Of a stretch of DNA of 64,000 nt, positions 24,510 through 38,176 are shown in pieces (the stretch's first letter is position 1; every line of letters begins with the position of its first letter). The DNA comes from Eudorina sp. 2006-703-Eu-15 (taxonomy: Eukaryota; Chlorophyta; Chlorophyceae; Chlamydomonadales; Volvocaceae). A program made the translations under genes and the position numbers. Under the pieces are notes generated by a model. It was not told where the DNA came from. It was given only the letters and a program-made list of their open reading frames with translations, and did no database searches. The stretch lies in assembly GCA_003117195.1 (NCBI GenBank), contig BDSI01000032.1:612145-676144 (forward strand), written 5' to 3'.

Positions 24510-26039
24510 CGCCGCACGCGTGCAGAAGATTGGAAGCGTGCTGGCGTGCGTCTGTGCCCGTTCCGGTTCGTTAATACTGGCTGCAGCAGAAAGACTGTTC
24601 AGCTGCAATAGAGAAGTTCATGGTACATAGTGCCAGATCATTTACGTTCAGTATGCGGATCGCAGGTGCCGCGAGGAGCGGAACATCAGATCAGAGGCGC
24701 CTGTGACGACATATCCTATGGCCTCGTCGCTGGTATGCCGCAGGATATCCGCCCTGGGTTTCAGCTCGTGTGATTGTGGTTAAAATAGAGAACGTATCGC
24801 ATGGTCAGGAGGGGGTTAAATCTTGGCCGGGGCGCTTATGGCAACGTCTCCCGGTGGAAGGGTGGAAGGGCAACGTAGGCCAATCGTGCGACGCGGCGAC
24901 TGCCTGGCAGGTTGAGCGGACATTCGGTAGCTGCACTGCAGATGCGGTCCGCTGTTGTAGTCATGTGGATGCTTGTACAGCGTAGTGGTGCTGCGGGTAG
25001 TTCAGCAGAAGGGCATCGGATCCCCGGGTGAATTTCTTTGGTGGGTGTCAGTTCGTATGACTTGCCTGGACTAGGTCGAAGTTACAGCACGAAACGGCGA
25101 TGCCTCTACCTGCGAGATCAGGACTGACCGCTCACCGTATTCCAGGGCGCTTGGGCTCATTCGCCCGTTGCATTTGATGATTCCGGCATGTGGAAGCGTG
25201 CCTCGAAGGCCGGGACGCTGTCGCATATGGAGCAGGTTGGGCGCGCAGACGCGGAAGCCATGTATTAAAGTGTGCGCCTGCGGACATCGGTGTTCGTTAG
25301 ATATCCGTTGGCCGTCACAGTCCCGCAATGGATTGGGTAGGCACGTCCTTGAACGCGGGCGTTGGGCGGGTGGTGTCGATGCTTTATGGTGGGCGCGCAG
25401 TGCACATTTGTGTGGAGTTTGTCAGATCAGATCGGACATGCGGTTCCCATGCTGGGGTTGTTATGTTTCTGCACCTTCCCTGCGATGTGAGCCATCTGCC
25501 ATCAGCAGAACATGGCCTCCGATGCAAAAATGCATCATGTATGCAGATGCCAGGACCCATGGGTCATTTATTGTCGTCAAAGCATGTTCAGTGAACCTCA
25601 GCATCTCTATGAGTGTCAACAAACGTCTAATATTTGAAGTCTTGGCTCCAAGTATTGCATAGCCGGAAACCAATCGAAAGGCGCGGCGCTGACAAAGCCC
25701 TTGCAAATGAGTTATACTGTTGAAAAGATCTTTCTTCCAAGAATGCAAAATGAGATGCAGATGTGTTGACCTGAACAGGACAGTCACCCGTATAAGCACC
25801 TTGCACCCCATACAATGCGCGACGCCGTTGACTTGAGCCCCTAGCAAATGTACATAATATAAAGCCACCACAAATCACACTTTCGCAAGGCAAGATAGGT
25901 TATGACCAAACGAAGCCATCAACAAGACAGACGGGCAGTCCTTGCCATATCCTAAGGTGCTGGTGTATCGGTTCTGGAATGTAGTGACTTATTGTTTCCA
26001 GTTCCTACAACAATTCTCACGGCGTAGGAACGAGCGAAA
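24510..26039. other. Intergenic region between NEK kinase and VPS50
   Basis: No gene is supported. It should contain the NEK 3' untranslated region and the VPS50 promoter. The part from 25500 to 26000 is clearly AT-richer than the genes. A TATAAAG at 25858-25864 lies about 175 bases before the VPS50 start codon and could be a TATA element. Open frames here show no motifs. Confidence 0.45.
25858..25864 (+). promoter_or_regulatory. Possible TATA element of VPS50
   Basis: TATAAAG in an AT-rich stretch about 175 bases upstream of the VPS50 ATG. This rests on position and sequence only. Confidence 0.3.
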
Positions 26040-29000
26040 ATGGCTGAGAGAGAGGGCGGGTTCGGGCAGAATGTGCTTGGAAAGCTGAAGCTTGTGGGTG
26101 GAAAGGTAGTCGACTTTGGTGGAACAGTCGCGGGAAGGGTTGCTGATGTTGGGGGCACAGTCGGCAACAAAATCGGAGATTTTGGTAACAAAATCGTGGA
26201 CGTGGCCACGAAACCGCTGTTTGAGAGCGACTTCGAGCGTATGCGGCAATTAAATACGGTTGCGAAGCAGCAGCAGGACCTCCGGCGAAAGTATACTGAG
26301 CAGGAGCTTGCAGCGGTTGAGGCGCGGGCGGACCTGGTTTTGGGTCAGCTGTACACGGGGTACTTTGAGCCCAACTTCGACCCCGTGGCCTATGAATTAT
26401 CAAAACTGACGGATTCGGACAATCAGGACCATATCGACGAGGTCGTGGAGCGGCTGACGCAGGGTGTGGAGGTAAGGGCCGACCCCGTGGGGATTGAAGC
26501 ACGTGCCGGGGCGACAGGTGCCTGACACGGAAAGACACCCCTGTATGGGCGTGTTCGCCATGGCTGGAGGGTTGTGTCCGGCGTGCCTGGTTTGGGAATA
26601 GCCGGGCAGGAAGCAACACAGCAGATGCAGCGCAGCGCGGTCACATGCACCGGTCGCGAGTAGCAGACCGATAAGGCCCGCTTGGTTGGAACCAGACGTT
26701 ACGCCTGCTGTCTGCGGTGCACGTTCGGAAATGCGGCCTGTAAGGCACCCATGACGTCCGCGCTGCGGTAAGGCAGCAGCGTTGATCGCGTGGAAAGCCT
26801 GCTCGGGTCTGGCCTTACACCTTCCAAGGGTGCGGACGCCGCGCCACAGGCAAGGGAGAGCTGTGCCTGTCACCTCCCCGGACATCCGGGCCCGGTCTAT
26901 GAATTCCTTTTCGGGGGCAGCACCGACACCAGGAATAGGTTGTGGGCATTCCTCGTAGCATATCACGGACGACAGGTGATGCAATGCGTTCCATCCTCCT
27001 CGACCGTCCCCTTGGCATTGGTGTTTCCGTTCCGCAGACGGTGAGCGGGCGCCTCTCCCGCCATGTCAACAAGAAGCGAGATGTGCTGCTGGCGGGCATA
27101 GACCGGGTGGCTGAGGTGCGCCTGGGGCGTACGGCGGCCGTCGGGGGACGGGTGCTGCCCGTCACGTTGGGGCACGTGTTGGTGTCGAGCACGTGCGGAA
27201 GCCCAGACACCACCATCGACGGTGTCCAGTGTGCGCGTGGTGGGGTTGCTTCCGCCGGGCCAGCGCTGGGACAAGTCGACACTACTCGCTGGGCCTGGGG
27301 CATTCGCGTAGAATATATATACGGCGTCGCCGCGGCATTCCAGGCTTCCATCGCAGCTCATCCTGGGTGCCGGCCTGAGGAGCCGCTGATCGCAGCAGCA
27401 TGGAATGGTACCGCCAGCAGTGAAATGGTACCACCAATTCGTCCGGAAACCCCGCGCGGGCTATCCCCGTGGGCGTGCCCGCGCTCCGACATGCCTTCAG
27501 GTGGAGGATGATCTTAAGGCGGCCTTCCTCATCAGCCGGTCCAGCCGCGCCACTCTCAAAGCGGCGGCGGAGGAGGTGCAGCGCAACCTGCGGGTGGTGG
27601 GCCAGAGCCGCCGCAAGCAGAGCTTCATGGAGCTCATGGAGGTGATCAGCAAGATCAAGCGGGCAAGGGACCTCCAGTACTCGCTCAAGTAGGTACCGGA
27701 GACCGGGGGCGGGATGGAAGGAAGGGTTCAGACGAAAGATGTGCCCCCGAGGCGGCTGTGCGGGGGCCAGTGTCCACCGCCTCTTGTATGTTGCCTGACA
27801 GTCAGCCGCTTGCAAGCTCGGTCCTTGCAATCGGCAAATCGCACGGACGGAGGAGCTGCGGAACACATGGACTGTCGGACTCTCATGGTAGGCCTTGAAA
27901 AACTTTGCTCGCGAACAGCACACGAATGAACGGCGAAGGGTGGCTGATTGTGGACAGAGCGCACACTTGAGCATCGAATGCGGACATGGTTGTTGCGGTG
28001 CGGGCAGCTTCTTTTGCACATGACCGGACGTAACCATTTAAACCTGGTCGCGCTGTACAATCGGGTGCAGGAAGTCGCAGGAACTGGGAGAGTACGGCGA
28101 CGCCATAATGACGTGCGTGCAGTGCTTCCAAGGGTTGGAGTCGTTGCGGCAGCTGACGGTGCGTGGCCGCCGCCTCGGGGAGCGGGACGATGATGACGCT
28201 GCAGTGGGCGCGCTGTTTGTGACAGTTCATGACTGAATCCATGTGTTCTTTTCACTGAGTGTTCACCATGTGCATTTAGTTGCTCCATGGCCGACTTTGC
28301 CTGCCAGTCCACGAAACGTTCAATGCCGCTTTCCCGGGGGTTTAGTTTGTATACTTACTGGCCGGAGGCGCGTGTCGGGATGCCCGTCGGGGCACTTCAC
28401 CACACCATTTGACACCGCAGCGACATGGGCCCCGCGCAGGTCTCCGGGGAGCTGCGGGCCACCGTCCAGCGCCTGTATATCGACACGATGCGTCGCATGG
28501 ACGGCGCCCTGACCATCATCTGCGCGGAGTTCGACCCGGACAAGTACACCAAGGTATGGGCCGGCGAGCGTCTCCGTCCGGCGGCCATGCTTGCTTGTTA
28601 GCCGATGCGATCCTGGCCCGCTGTGGCGTCAGGAGTGAACTCGGCGAGGAAACCCGAACGCGTCCAAACCGACCCATTAGTGGTATCCCGTTCAGGATTC
28701 CGTCAGGAGTGTCCACGTGGAAAGCGGAGGTGGGGCCATCTGGGTTGTGATTGCGACGGGCTGTTTATTATTATGACTGCGCCGCTGCCGGCTGCGTGCC
28801 TCACCCTCCCCGCGGCCACAGATCCTGGAGGGCTACCTGCTACAGGGTATTGACAGCAAGGCTCTCGGGGACAAGGTGCTGCAGTGCTTCAAGGACTCGA
28901 TCTACGACGTCACCACGCGGGTCGTCCGGTCACTGCTGCTCACAAAACCCAAGTGGGTTCGGTCTCTAGGGGGGTGTGAGTGCAAGGTTGGGGCAATGGC

Positions 29001-32000
29001 AGCGATGCTGGCAGTGTCGTTGCAGAGTTGATCAAACAGCACAGGAAATGCAGGCGCTGCCTTCCTCAGAGCGCAATAGCTGGTGCAGGGTTGCTCTGCT
29101 TTCTGTTACACAACTGCCCGGGCCCTGGACACGAGGCTCCGTTCCGCCCCTGTGACTGACAGCTGCATCCCGTAACTTGGAACCCTGTCTTTGGCTCGCA
29201 ACCAGCTCAGCGCTTGCTTTCCCATTTGGGTTTCCTGACTCACATACACTCAACGGCTCACTTTCCTTTTTCACACTCAACGCAAACCTACTTTTCACAC
29301 GCAACGCAACACCTTTCCTGCGCAGGCTGGCGGACCGGTTGGCTGCAGGTGCTTCCACGACAGCGGCGCTGCAGCTGGGCTACGGCGAGCTTCTCCGCGC
29401 CATGCCGCCCGACCTGCTGCGGCCGTGCCTGCTGCGCCTGCTGGAGACGGTCTTCGACGTGCTCGCCTCCTACCATGTCATGGCGCAGTGGCACGTGCTG
29501 GCGGTGCAGAAGGAGAGCCAGATGGCCGCGGCGGCGCAGGGTATGCTCCGGGGAGGGTTGCCGGTGAGGGCGTCGGATCCAGTGCGCATATGTGGGTGCG
29601 AGCATCCTGGTAGCTGCTTGGTCGGTGGGTGGCACACTGCTGCCTTGGATGCTTGCTTTGGACCTCTGCAAAATTCGAGCATGCATCTGGTGGTGCACCA
29701 CTGGGGGCTTGCCAGCACATCGTTTGGAGTGGATTAGAACATAGAAAGGGTTACCCGCATTTGTTATGAAGCACGTGGCGACGAGAGTCGGGTAGGTATG
29801 GAGCTCAACGTGGTCTGCGGTCACGAACAACGTGTGTACTCGTGGCACCGGCGTCCCCATCGTTCCCATTTTGCCGGTGTGCTGCTGCTGCTTCAGGCAT
29901 GGACGAGGAGGCCCGCCGGGTGCAAAGCGCCACCGCGGCCTTCCTGTCCGCCGTCAACGACGTCCTCAAAGTACGGTTCGGTTGTGCGTGCTGGGAATTG
30001 AGTACGCTTGTGTGCATGTCTGTCGGTCATTTTCCTAGCAGACAATATTTGTATGTTGTTGTACGTCGCATTTTTTCGTTACGGTTTCGAGGCGCCGCGC
30101 CATCTGCTTTCGATAACGGTCCTCCGTGCGTCATCGCAGGTGTCCCGAGGCGAGGTGCTCGATACCGCGGGAAAGCGCATCAAGGAGCTGTTGGCGATGG
30201 ACAACCTGTTCAAGGGGGAAGATTTCCTGCAGGTATGAAATCAATGGTTTCAGGAAATAGCAAGCTCGAGAAAGCGTATGTCCCTGGAGGGACGATTGCG
30301 GTCAACGTACCCCACGGGACCCCTTGGCTCTGTAGATGCAGCTGTGGTTGTGGTCAGCCGGGGCAGCATTTGGCGGAACCTGTGCGGCCTTTTTCTCGTG
30401 TCCCAGTACCGTGGTTGTACCAACGCCGCCCGCCTTGACCTCAGGTCGTCGACTGGTGCGGCAAGTTTGGGGCCCTGGGAGAGGCCTTCCTTGGGGGCCC
30501 CACGGAGCTGCGACCGCAGGTAGGCTGGGTGAGGGAGGACGCAGGGAGCCACCAGGTCGGGCCCCGTCCCTGCAGCTTTCTGATAGGGGTGTAAGCGGCG
30601 TTCCGGTGTTACGTTTCACGTGAGGAGGCCACGGTTGTGCTGACGCTAACTAAGCCATGTCATGTCGAACGGGCGCAAGTTGCTGGTTGGTTATCGTTAT
30701 TACAAACGTTAGCGGCAGGGAAACCAACATGTCAAATACATGTATCATAGCCACTGGACGCAGCCGTCGGGTTGCCTGGCAGTCACCAAGGCCACGTGAC
30801 CTCTTGACACTGGTTTTTGGAGGAATGTTCAAGAGACTGACGGTCGGGTGGGTTCGATGTGTGGCGCGCAACCTGCAGGTTATGTCGCTCTGTGCGCGCT
30901 TCCTGCCGGCCTACCACCGATCCAACCTCGAGTCCCTCACAACCTGCCTCAATAACGAGGCATGGCAGGTGCGCGGACTGGCATTACCGAGGGATATCGG
31001 CGCAGCTGCCCCTGTATCCCCCACAGCAGCAGCCGCGACAGTTCAACGGCTCTGGAGCCCATGCCCTGAACGGTACCCAGCCCTCGCTTGCTGAACAGTG
31101 CAGCGCAGAGCCGACCGGCACAAACACGAACTATTCTTTCCCGTCGCGAGTGTTAGGATTAGTTCCAACTCAACGCAACCATCGCCTGAACTTCAGTGCT
31201 TGGCGACCGTCCACACGGCTGTGCCCACCGCTGTCACTTAACCGCCGGGGCACTGACTCGGACCACTGTCCCAATGCCGCCATCGCGGCGTCCCCAGGAC
31301 GTCGGCGCGGTGACGGGCGTCGCGGGCGCAGTGACTCTGGAGCTGGACAACGCCATCCTGCACTCGCCGCTCTACATGCCGCACTGGGGCGAGGACAACG
31401 CAGTCACCTCGTTCGACAAGTTGATGACGGAGGGCAACCCCTTCAAGCGCGGGTGGGTGGGGCTGTGGGCCTGACAGAGGGTTAACTCGCTAACGGGGTG
31501 ACTCACCTGGCACTGTTGTTCTAGGCTGCATGACGAGCGCCGCGTTGTGTTGTGAGGCCCGGGACGGTGGTAGCGGAGTCAGTGTTGTTCTGTTGTGTGA
31601 CTTGATGGCGGACAACCGCTTCTCTTTCGGCAGTGTGCGCGCTGCGCACGAGCGGTCACGCCGCACCATCCCGGCCCCGGCGTCCCACAGGACCGGGCAG
31701 GGCGCGATCGCGGAGGGGCGGCAGAAATCCCTGGTGGATCTGCTGCAGCGCACCACCGCGGAGGGCAAGCAGCTGTCGCGCAACGGCAGCCACCAGAGCG
31801 GTCTGTCGGACGCGGCCGTGTCAGGGGCCGAGGGCACCGCCGCCGGCGCCAGCGCCGGTAACGGTGCCGCTGCACCGGCAGCCGAGGACGACACCTCCCG
31901 AGCGTCGGCCGCGGCCGAGCCCGCAGCGGCCTCCGCTGCAGCAGGGTCCGACGCCGTGCCGGAGTCCCGCGGTGCAGCAGCTGCAGGCGCTGCCGGTGGT

Positions 32001-35000
32001 CCTCTGAGTAGCAGTGCGAGTGGGACAGGGGGCGCAGAGGCGGACACGTCGCGCCCAGGGGCGGGACCGGGGTCAACGCCTCCCGGCGGCGCGCCCGGAC
32101 CTGGCGGCCGCGGGCCCGCGCGCAGGCCCCACATGCTGACCATCTCGTCACAGCAGGCACTCAAGTACATGAAGCACTACGGCGAGCTGATGAGGTGAGG
32201 TGCGAGCGTGTTGCGGCCGGGCCGCTGCCGGGGCGCCTTCCGGATTCGGGGTTCTTAAACCCTAAACCCCCAACCCACTCCTCTGGGGGCTGTTCCATCC
32301 CGGAAGCTGCCAACGCAGCCTCGCACCGATCCTTGCTCGGCCCACTGCATCCCCACTTGGGACTCCTCGCCGCCGGGGCGAGCGGACCTGCTGGTAGGCT
32401 CGCGTGAGGCGGTTGCGCCCCGGGCGCTGCCGACCGCTCTACGGCACCCCCACAATGCGGGGCCGGCTCCTCCCTTCACGCGCATGCTGCGTCAACCCGC
32501 GGGCCGTCCCCCGACCAGGCCTCTGGAGGGCTACTCGGAGACGCTGTACCGCTGCCTGGCGGAGATCTTCGACGTCTTCCTGCTCTACTGCTTTTCAGCG
32601 TTTGGTGGTATGGGGCTGGAGGACCTGGTGTGGCGCGACGACCTGCTGCCTCTCCGCCTGAAAGGGGCGCTCCTGCGGATCCTCACGGCGGAGGGCTCCA
32701 AGTACAAACCTGTGGTGAGTCGGGGGCCAGGTCCGACACATGGAGAGAGTGAGAGACACAGGGGGGAGCTGGGAAGGTGAAGCGGGCGGCAAGGGCGAGG
32801 CAGCGGCGTGAGGGTGCAGCGCATGCGAGCGGCCGCGCAGCGCCGGGAGGTGGTGCACAGGCGGGGACTGTTGGAGCCCAGCGCGCGCGTCTGCTCTACT
32901 ATCGTACTCGCGATCAGGATGCTTGGGCACATGGTTGCCTCATCGTCGTCACGGAAGACACATACCCCGGTCGTGTGGACCGGAGATTGGCGCAGGGCCC
33001 CAGCCAGTGACTTGTTTGCCTTCTGCCTGCACGCCGTTGCACTGTATCCCCGCGGCGGCCAGTTGCTGCGGTCCGGCATGCTGTGCCGTGATTCAGCGCC
33101 TGCCCTCGCCTGTCCCGCGACCTCCTCTCCTATGTAACACTTCACGGCCCCCCTCTTTTGCCACCCAGTTCTTTCTCTTTTTAACCCCCAATCCTCTCAT
33201 GCGAACCAATTCGCTGCTCCCCTCTCCGGCCCCGCCACCTGCGCCAATAGATTGAGGAGCTCGCTCGCAACAAGCCCGCGGGCCGCGGCGCGCCTATCGC
33301 CGCCACGGGGCTGGGGCTGCTGGACCGCTTCGGGGACAAAATGGAGAGCCTGGCGGACACCATGGAGCGCTCCGTCAACCGCATGGCGGTCAAGCTGGGG
33401 GACAGCAAGCTGGTGCAGGTGGGCTGCGGGCTGCGGGGCGCGCTAGGCGGGGCGAGCCGGACGGGGCGAGCCGGACGGGGCGAGCCGGACAGGGCGGGGC
33501 AGAGCGAGGAAGTACGGACGGGAGCCCGCAGCCCAATTGCGTGCTGCGGTACAATTCTGAAGAGGGAGCAACGGCCGTCTTGGTGGCCGTTCGGGCATTC
33601 ACACGCCTATTGCGGGGCTCAGAGGGCGGTAAGGCTCTCCTTGCGTGAATGGCCGGCCTGCTCCATTAGGAGGCGGAGGACGGGGGAGGTACATGGATGG
33701 CGTGACTGGTTTTGTGTCACAGAGCGCGTCGCGCGTGGCGGCACTGCATCGGAGTTCGGACTGACGCCACCCGCCGCCCTGCCCTGTCCCTCTGGGAGAG
33801 CTGCGTCACCGACACCCGACCCGCCCACTCGCGTCATTGCACGGACACGCTGTCCATTGACGGCCATGCAGGCTCTCGGCGGCGCGGCTGACGGCGCTGG
33901 TCAAAGCCTGGGCGGTGTGCAGGGGAGCGGGGCCAGCATGGTGGGCTTCCCGCAGGTACGGCAGGGCGCCGTCGTGCGGGGCGCACCAGATGCCGTCCGC
34001 GCACCGCAGGACTGAGCGGCTGGCGCAGCCGCACCTCGATGTTGCAGGTTTTGTGTTTTCAAGCCGTGGGTCTGGAAACGTCCTGGACGCCGTCCCACAC
34101 GAAACTACTCGGGGAAGTAGATTAGGTCACGCAGTAAACGAATTTGGGACGTGGCTAATGTTGGTGTGGTAAGTACATGTCGGCGGTTTACGGATCCGGC
34201 GGAGTGTTGCAAGCTGGTAAGGTCCTGCGAGGTTCGGTTTTACCCGTTGGCGCCCCAAGGGCTGAGAGAGTTCGCACCCGCGTCAGCACCACCTCCCGCG
34301 AACGCCTCAACAGTGAACGAATGAACGTTACAGCCTCCAAAAAATGTCACGTCTGAACAGTGTTGCCTGCTGGAAGGCGGATGGCTGACCGATGCGTATG
34401 CTCCGCCCCGCGCTGTGCGACACGCGGCGGGCCCGCGGTGCCGTCCGCTCAGGTCTCCGCGCCCAACACCGGCATGCTGACGCCGCTGGGCGGCCCCCGA
34501 GCCACCGGGGCCATGTCCACCGGCAGCGACAGCGGCAGCCCCGGGCCCGCACACGGCAGCCCCGGCGGCGGCAGCGGCCACACCCACCATTGGGGCCTCC
34601 GGGAGCGGGTGGTGGCGGTGGAGTCGCTCATGTACATGGCGCAGGAGCTGAAGCTCGCCAAGCAGGCCATCATCGTGGGTGACGGGGTGGGGGGCAAAGA
34701 CCCGGTGACGGGGTTCGGAGCGAGACGAAAATGGAGGCACATCCAGCCCGGGATGACGGGGTGGCGGGGCTGCAAGGAAGGGCAGCCCCTAGGGGTTGCC
34801 GTAAGGTGATTCGGTAGCATATCACCCAAGGCCCGGAGGGATGAAGGGAAAACCTGAATTGGGTCCGGCTGGGCGGGGGGAAGGGATGGGACTGTGTGTG
34901 GAGAGGTCCGTCGGCGGGATGGCTGATTAGGTACTGGCGGTGGGGATGGGAACGGCGCAGTAGGTAGTTTCTGGTCCCTGGGCGTGCTGCATTTCCTTAG

Positions 35001-36970
35001 CCGGCGATCGCCGCCCTCACCGATGTCCTCACCTGCGCAGCTGGCCCTGCCGGGCCGCCTCCAGCGCGACGTGGAGCAGTACTTCAGCCGCACCGTGGAG
35101 GCGGCCGCGGACCTAAGGGAGTACCTGTTCAAGGCGGCGGCCAGGGTCATGATGCAGGTGCGGCAGGGTCGCGACGGATTAGATCAGTCGGGAATGGGAA
35201 AACCCTAGAAACCCGCCACGAGTAGCCATGGGATGATCGTCCGCGCCGCGGCACCGTTTCTGGTGGCGTGGGCCACAGACAAGGCCCGCGCAGGCCCTCG
35301 CCTGCAACGGCCAACGAGGACGATGCACCCGACCCAGGCGCATGACCGCACATGCTCAGGGGGGGCCGCGATTCAGAGGACCTCTCAGAGGACCGCTGCC
35401 TGAGGATGACTGCGCCGCTGCGTGGCCCCGTGTTTCAGGGCGTCTGGGACGGCGACCGCGGCATCCCCGCCGCCATCGGCGTCACCAACTACAACGTCAA
35501 GGAGCCCGCCATCAAGCAGAACCCCTGGGCTGATTTCACCGTGCGGGCGCTGCACACGTTCAGGTGCGGGTTGGGGCAGGCCGACCCCACCTGGGGCGGG
35601 CTGCGCGGGGGTCAGGGGCGCATGAGGTGCTGCTGTGCACCGGCCGGCCGTGGGAGGCGGTGGCATGATGCTGGGTTCCGTGCGGCGGTGGGGCGGGTGA
35701 GGCTCTTGCCATCGGTTCTGATTGATCTACGGTACCGTATGTTCAGAAGTGGGGGGAGTCAGGCTGTTGACTGATGGTTTCAGTTTTGCCATACATCGCC
35801 CGTGTACTCTTCCACCATCTCCGCCTTTGCGGTTGCTGCTGGCCTACCATCGCCCTATTAATTTCCTGTGTCGCAACCCGCGCCCTTCATTACCTGCCTG
35901 CCTACCTCCCAAAACTAATGCTCCGTAGGGAGAAGGTGCTGGCCGCCCGGCTGCCGCTGCCGCTGGTGGTACTGCTGTGGGAGTTCGCGGTGTCGGTCGT
36001 GGCGGAGGGTCTGCTCACCGGCCTGGCGGGGGTGCGCAAATGCAGCCTGGAGGGGCGGGCCAACATGTCCTTTGACCTCTCGCACGTGGAGCGGCAGGTG
36101 CGACTGTGCGCGCGCGCGTATGTGCTCTTACGCGGCTCTAGCACGTGTGCTGCGGAGGCAACGGGGAATGGCACTGTGAGGGGTGTAACTGCGTTGCCCC
36201 ACCTGGATACGCTTGCGTGAACGGTTTTGGTGGCACCCTAGCAGGCGGTGGTATCAGATGTTGGTCCAGAGAATTGGCACCTCCTCAGATGTGAAGGCAT
36301 GAGGTCAGACATTTACTTCACACGTCATGGTCGTGTGACTGGCGGCTCGCGCGCGCCGGACACCTGTGAGACCGCGCAGTGCTGTATTACGATATGCCTT
36401 GGTTGAAAGCGGCAACGCAGCCTGTGATGATACTCCCGTCGCCGAAACTGGCTGACGGCTGGCCCTCCCCTTGCGCTTGCCGCTCACCCCCAGATTCGTG
36501 CTATGGGTCCGCCCAACTTCAAGCCGGTGGCTCTGGCCCCCGTGGACGCCTACATTAAGGCGTTCTACCTGCCCTGGGACGAGCTGCCGAGATGGTGCCA
36601 GGTGGGCCGGGTGATCCAGAAAGATGGAGGACGGGATGCAGCAATGGATGGCGAGGTTAGCCGTGCCGTGCCGCCTCGTTGGACTAGCCATATGCGATAG
36701 GGTTCGCCGACAGTGCAGTACTCGAGGACAAGGATTTACGGACAACATGGACAGAACTTCGCCGCCCGCAACGGTACCGGCGATGCGCGGGGACGTCATC
36801 GTGATGCCACCGTGTTTGCTGTATTACTGCAGGACCACGTGCCCGAGTACGGCAAGCAGCGGCTTTTCACCCTGGTGGAAGTCTCTGCGGAGTTCAACAA
36901 GGTCAAGCGGCACCAGAAGAACGAGGTGCTGGAGGCTATCGAGCACTGGGACCCCAGCAAGAACTTTTGA
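26040..36970 (+). CDS. VPS50: VPS50/syndetin (CCDC132), EARP tethering complex subunit
   Basis: Exons: 26040-26471, 27038-27115, 27501-27688, 28071-28158, 28440-28553, 28822-28952, 29326-29540, 29897-29970, 30140-30232, 30445-30519, 30879-30968, 31006-~31149, 31298-31452, 31634-32194, 32519-32714, 33251-33418, 33872-33955, 34453-34674, 35041-35157, 35439-35563, 35929-36097, 36494-36601, 36833-36970. This gives about 1,254 residues (human 964). The match to VPS50 follows the whole length: YFEPNFDPVAYELSKL near the N-terminus, FLPAYHRSNLESLTTCLNNE, EGNPFKR, RERVVAVESLMYMAQEL, DVEQYFSRTVEAAADLREY, VVAEGLLTGLAGVRKCSLEG, DAYIKAFYLPWDELPRW and HQKNEVLEAIEHWDPSKNF. In animals VPS50 replaces VPS54 in EARP and directs endosome recycling. 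The extra length is low-complexity sequence in exons 14 and 18. The 3' end of exon 12 is uncertain. The first 60 residues carry an unusual 11-residue repeat (see findings). Confidence 0.94.
33449..33490. repeat. Three tandem copies of GGGGCGAGCCGGAC
   Basis: Three perfect copies of a 14-bp unit in the VPS50 intron after exon 16, shortly after the splice donor. Confidence 0.95.
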
Positions 36971-38176
36971 ACGCGGGGTCTTCAGACCGGAGCATGGCGT
37001 GGTGGTGGAGGCGGCAGTGTAGCGGCGGGTGCACACTGTGCTGTGCCGCGCTGCGCGGCACGCCGTGCGGCGTGGTCTGCAGGTTGTGAGCGGGTCAGCA
37101 GGACGGGAAACTGCTGCGCGACGATTGCGGCTTTGTGTTTATGTAGCCCTGCAGTGCCGGCTACATGCCGTGATCCTCCACCACCGGTGCAGCAGTGAGC
37201 GCGCTGGGTATGATGGGATGAGGTGCGGTGCAGTGTGGCGCATTTCTCACGATTGTTCGGGTGTGTGGCCCAACCATCTCGGTTGTTCGGACGGCGGTGG
37301 TGGCGCTGTGCGGTCGTGGTCATCGAGGAGTCCGCCGTCGGTCGTGGTGCTGTGGAAAGCATTGGGCATGGGCTACTTACGTTTCGTGGTGGTGGTTGCG
37401 AGAGGGGTGTGAGCACGGTGCGGGTTCTTGGCGAGCGTTGGCGAGGGGCGGGAAGCGGGCTGGGTGGGGCGTCGTGCGCCCCCCCTTTGGAGCGTGCGAT
37501 GGGCGACGGTGTGATGGTGGAGCAGATCGGACGCTCTGAACGACGGGGGGCCACCGGATGCGAGGTTTCATCGCGTCGTCGTGTCCCGACGTGCTAGCGT
37601 GTCAAAGCCGGGAGAGGAGAGGGAGCTTGTGACCTTGCGGCTGATCATGGGGTTGGCATCTTGCAACCTGCCCCCGGCCCCCCTCCCCCGACACACACTC
37701 ACCACACGGCCCGACACGGCCAACACACCAAACCCATTGCAGCTTGACGTTTTATCCAAACCTAAATCGAGAGACATCTGCACCACACGCCGGATGGCCA
37801 TTCCCGTTCCATGGTGTGGCAAGACACGGCACCTGCAAAATTTCGTTTGCATCACTCCTCAGTCCCTCGCACCCTTCCCTCGTCGCTCGCCGACCTTTGA
37901 CGCATCCTATCACAAAATGGGCACCCAAAATAACATTGGAAAAACAGCCTCCGCGCCGTCAGCGTGCTCCTCCGCGCCGTCAGCGTGCCGCGGTATCGCG
38001 GCTGACATAATGTGCCACTCTTTCAGTAATACACGAGCTCGCTGCACTTGGGGATGCGTGGCCCCCGAGACCCCCTCCGCACCATGATACCGCCATCATG
38101 CTCGCTGACGTAGGCCATCTTTCAAACCCGCGGTCTTGGTCCCGGCCTGGGGCCTCAGCAAAACCGCGCCGAGCCT
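36971..38176. other. Convergent intergenic region between VPS50 and DEG1
   Basis: The 3' ends of two converging genes share this 1.2-kb stretch. Open frames occur in several phases but none has motifs or partner exons. No TGTAA signal was seen on either strand near the stop codons. Confidence 0.5.

Noticed and set aside
25461..25871. Minus-strand open frame of 136 codons before VPS50
   Set aside because: It lies in AT-rich promoter-like sequence, lacks motifs and has no acceptable partner exon.
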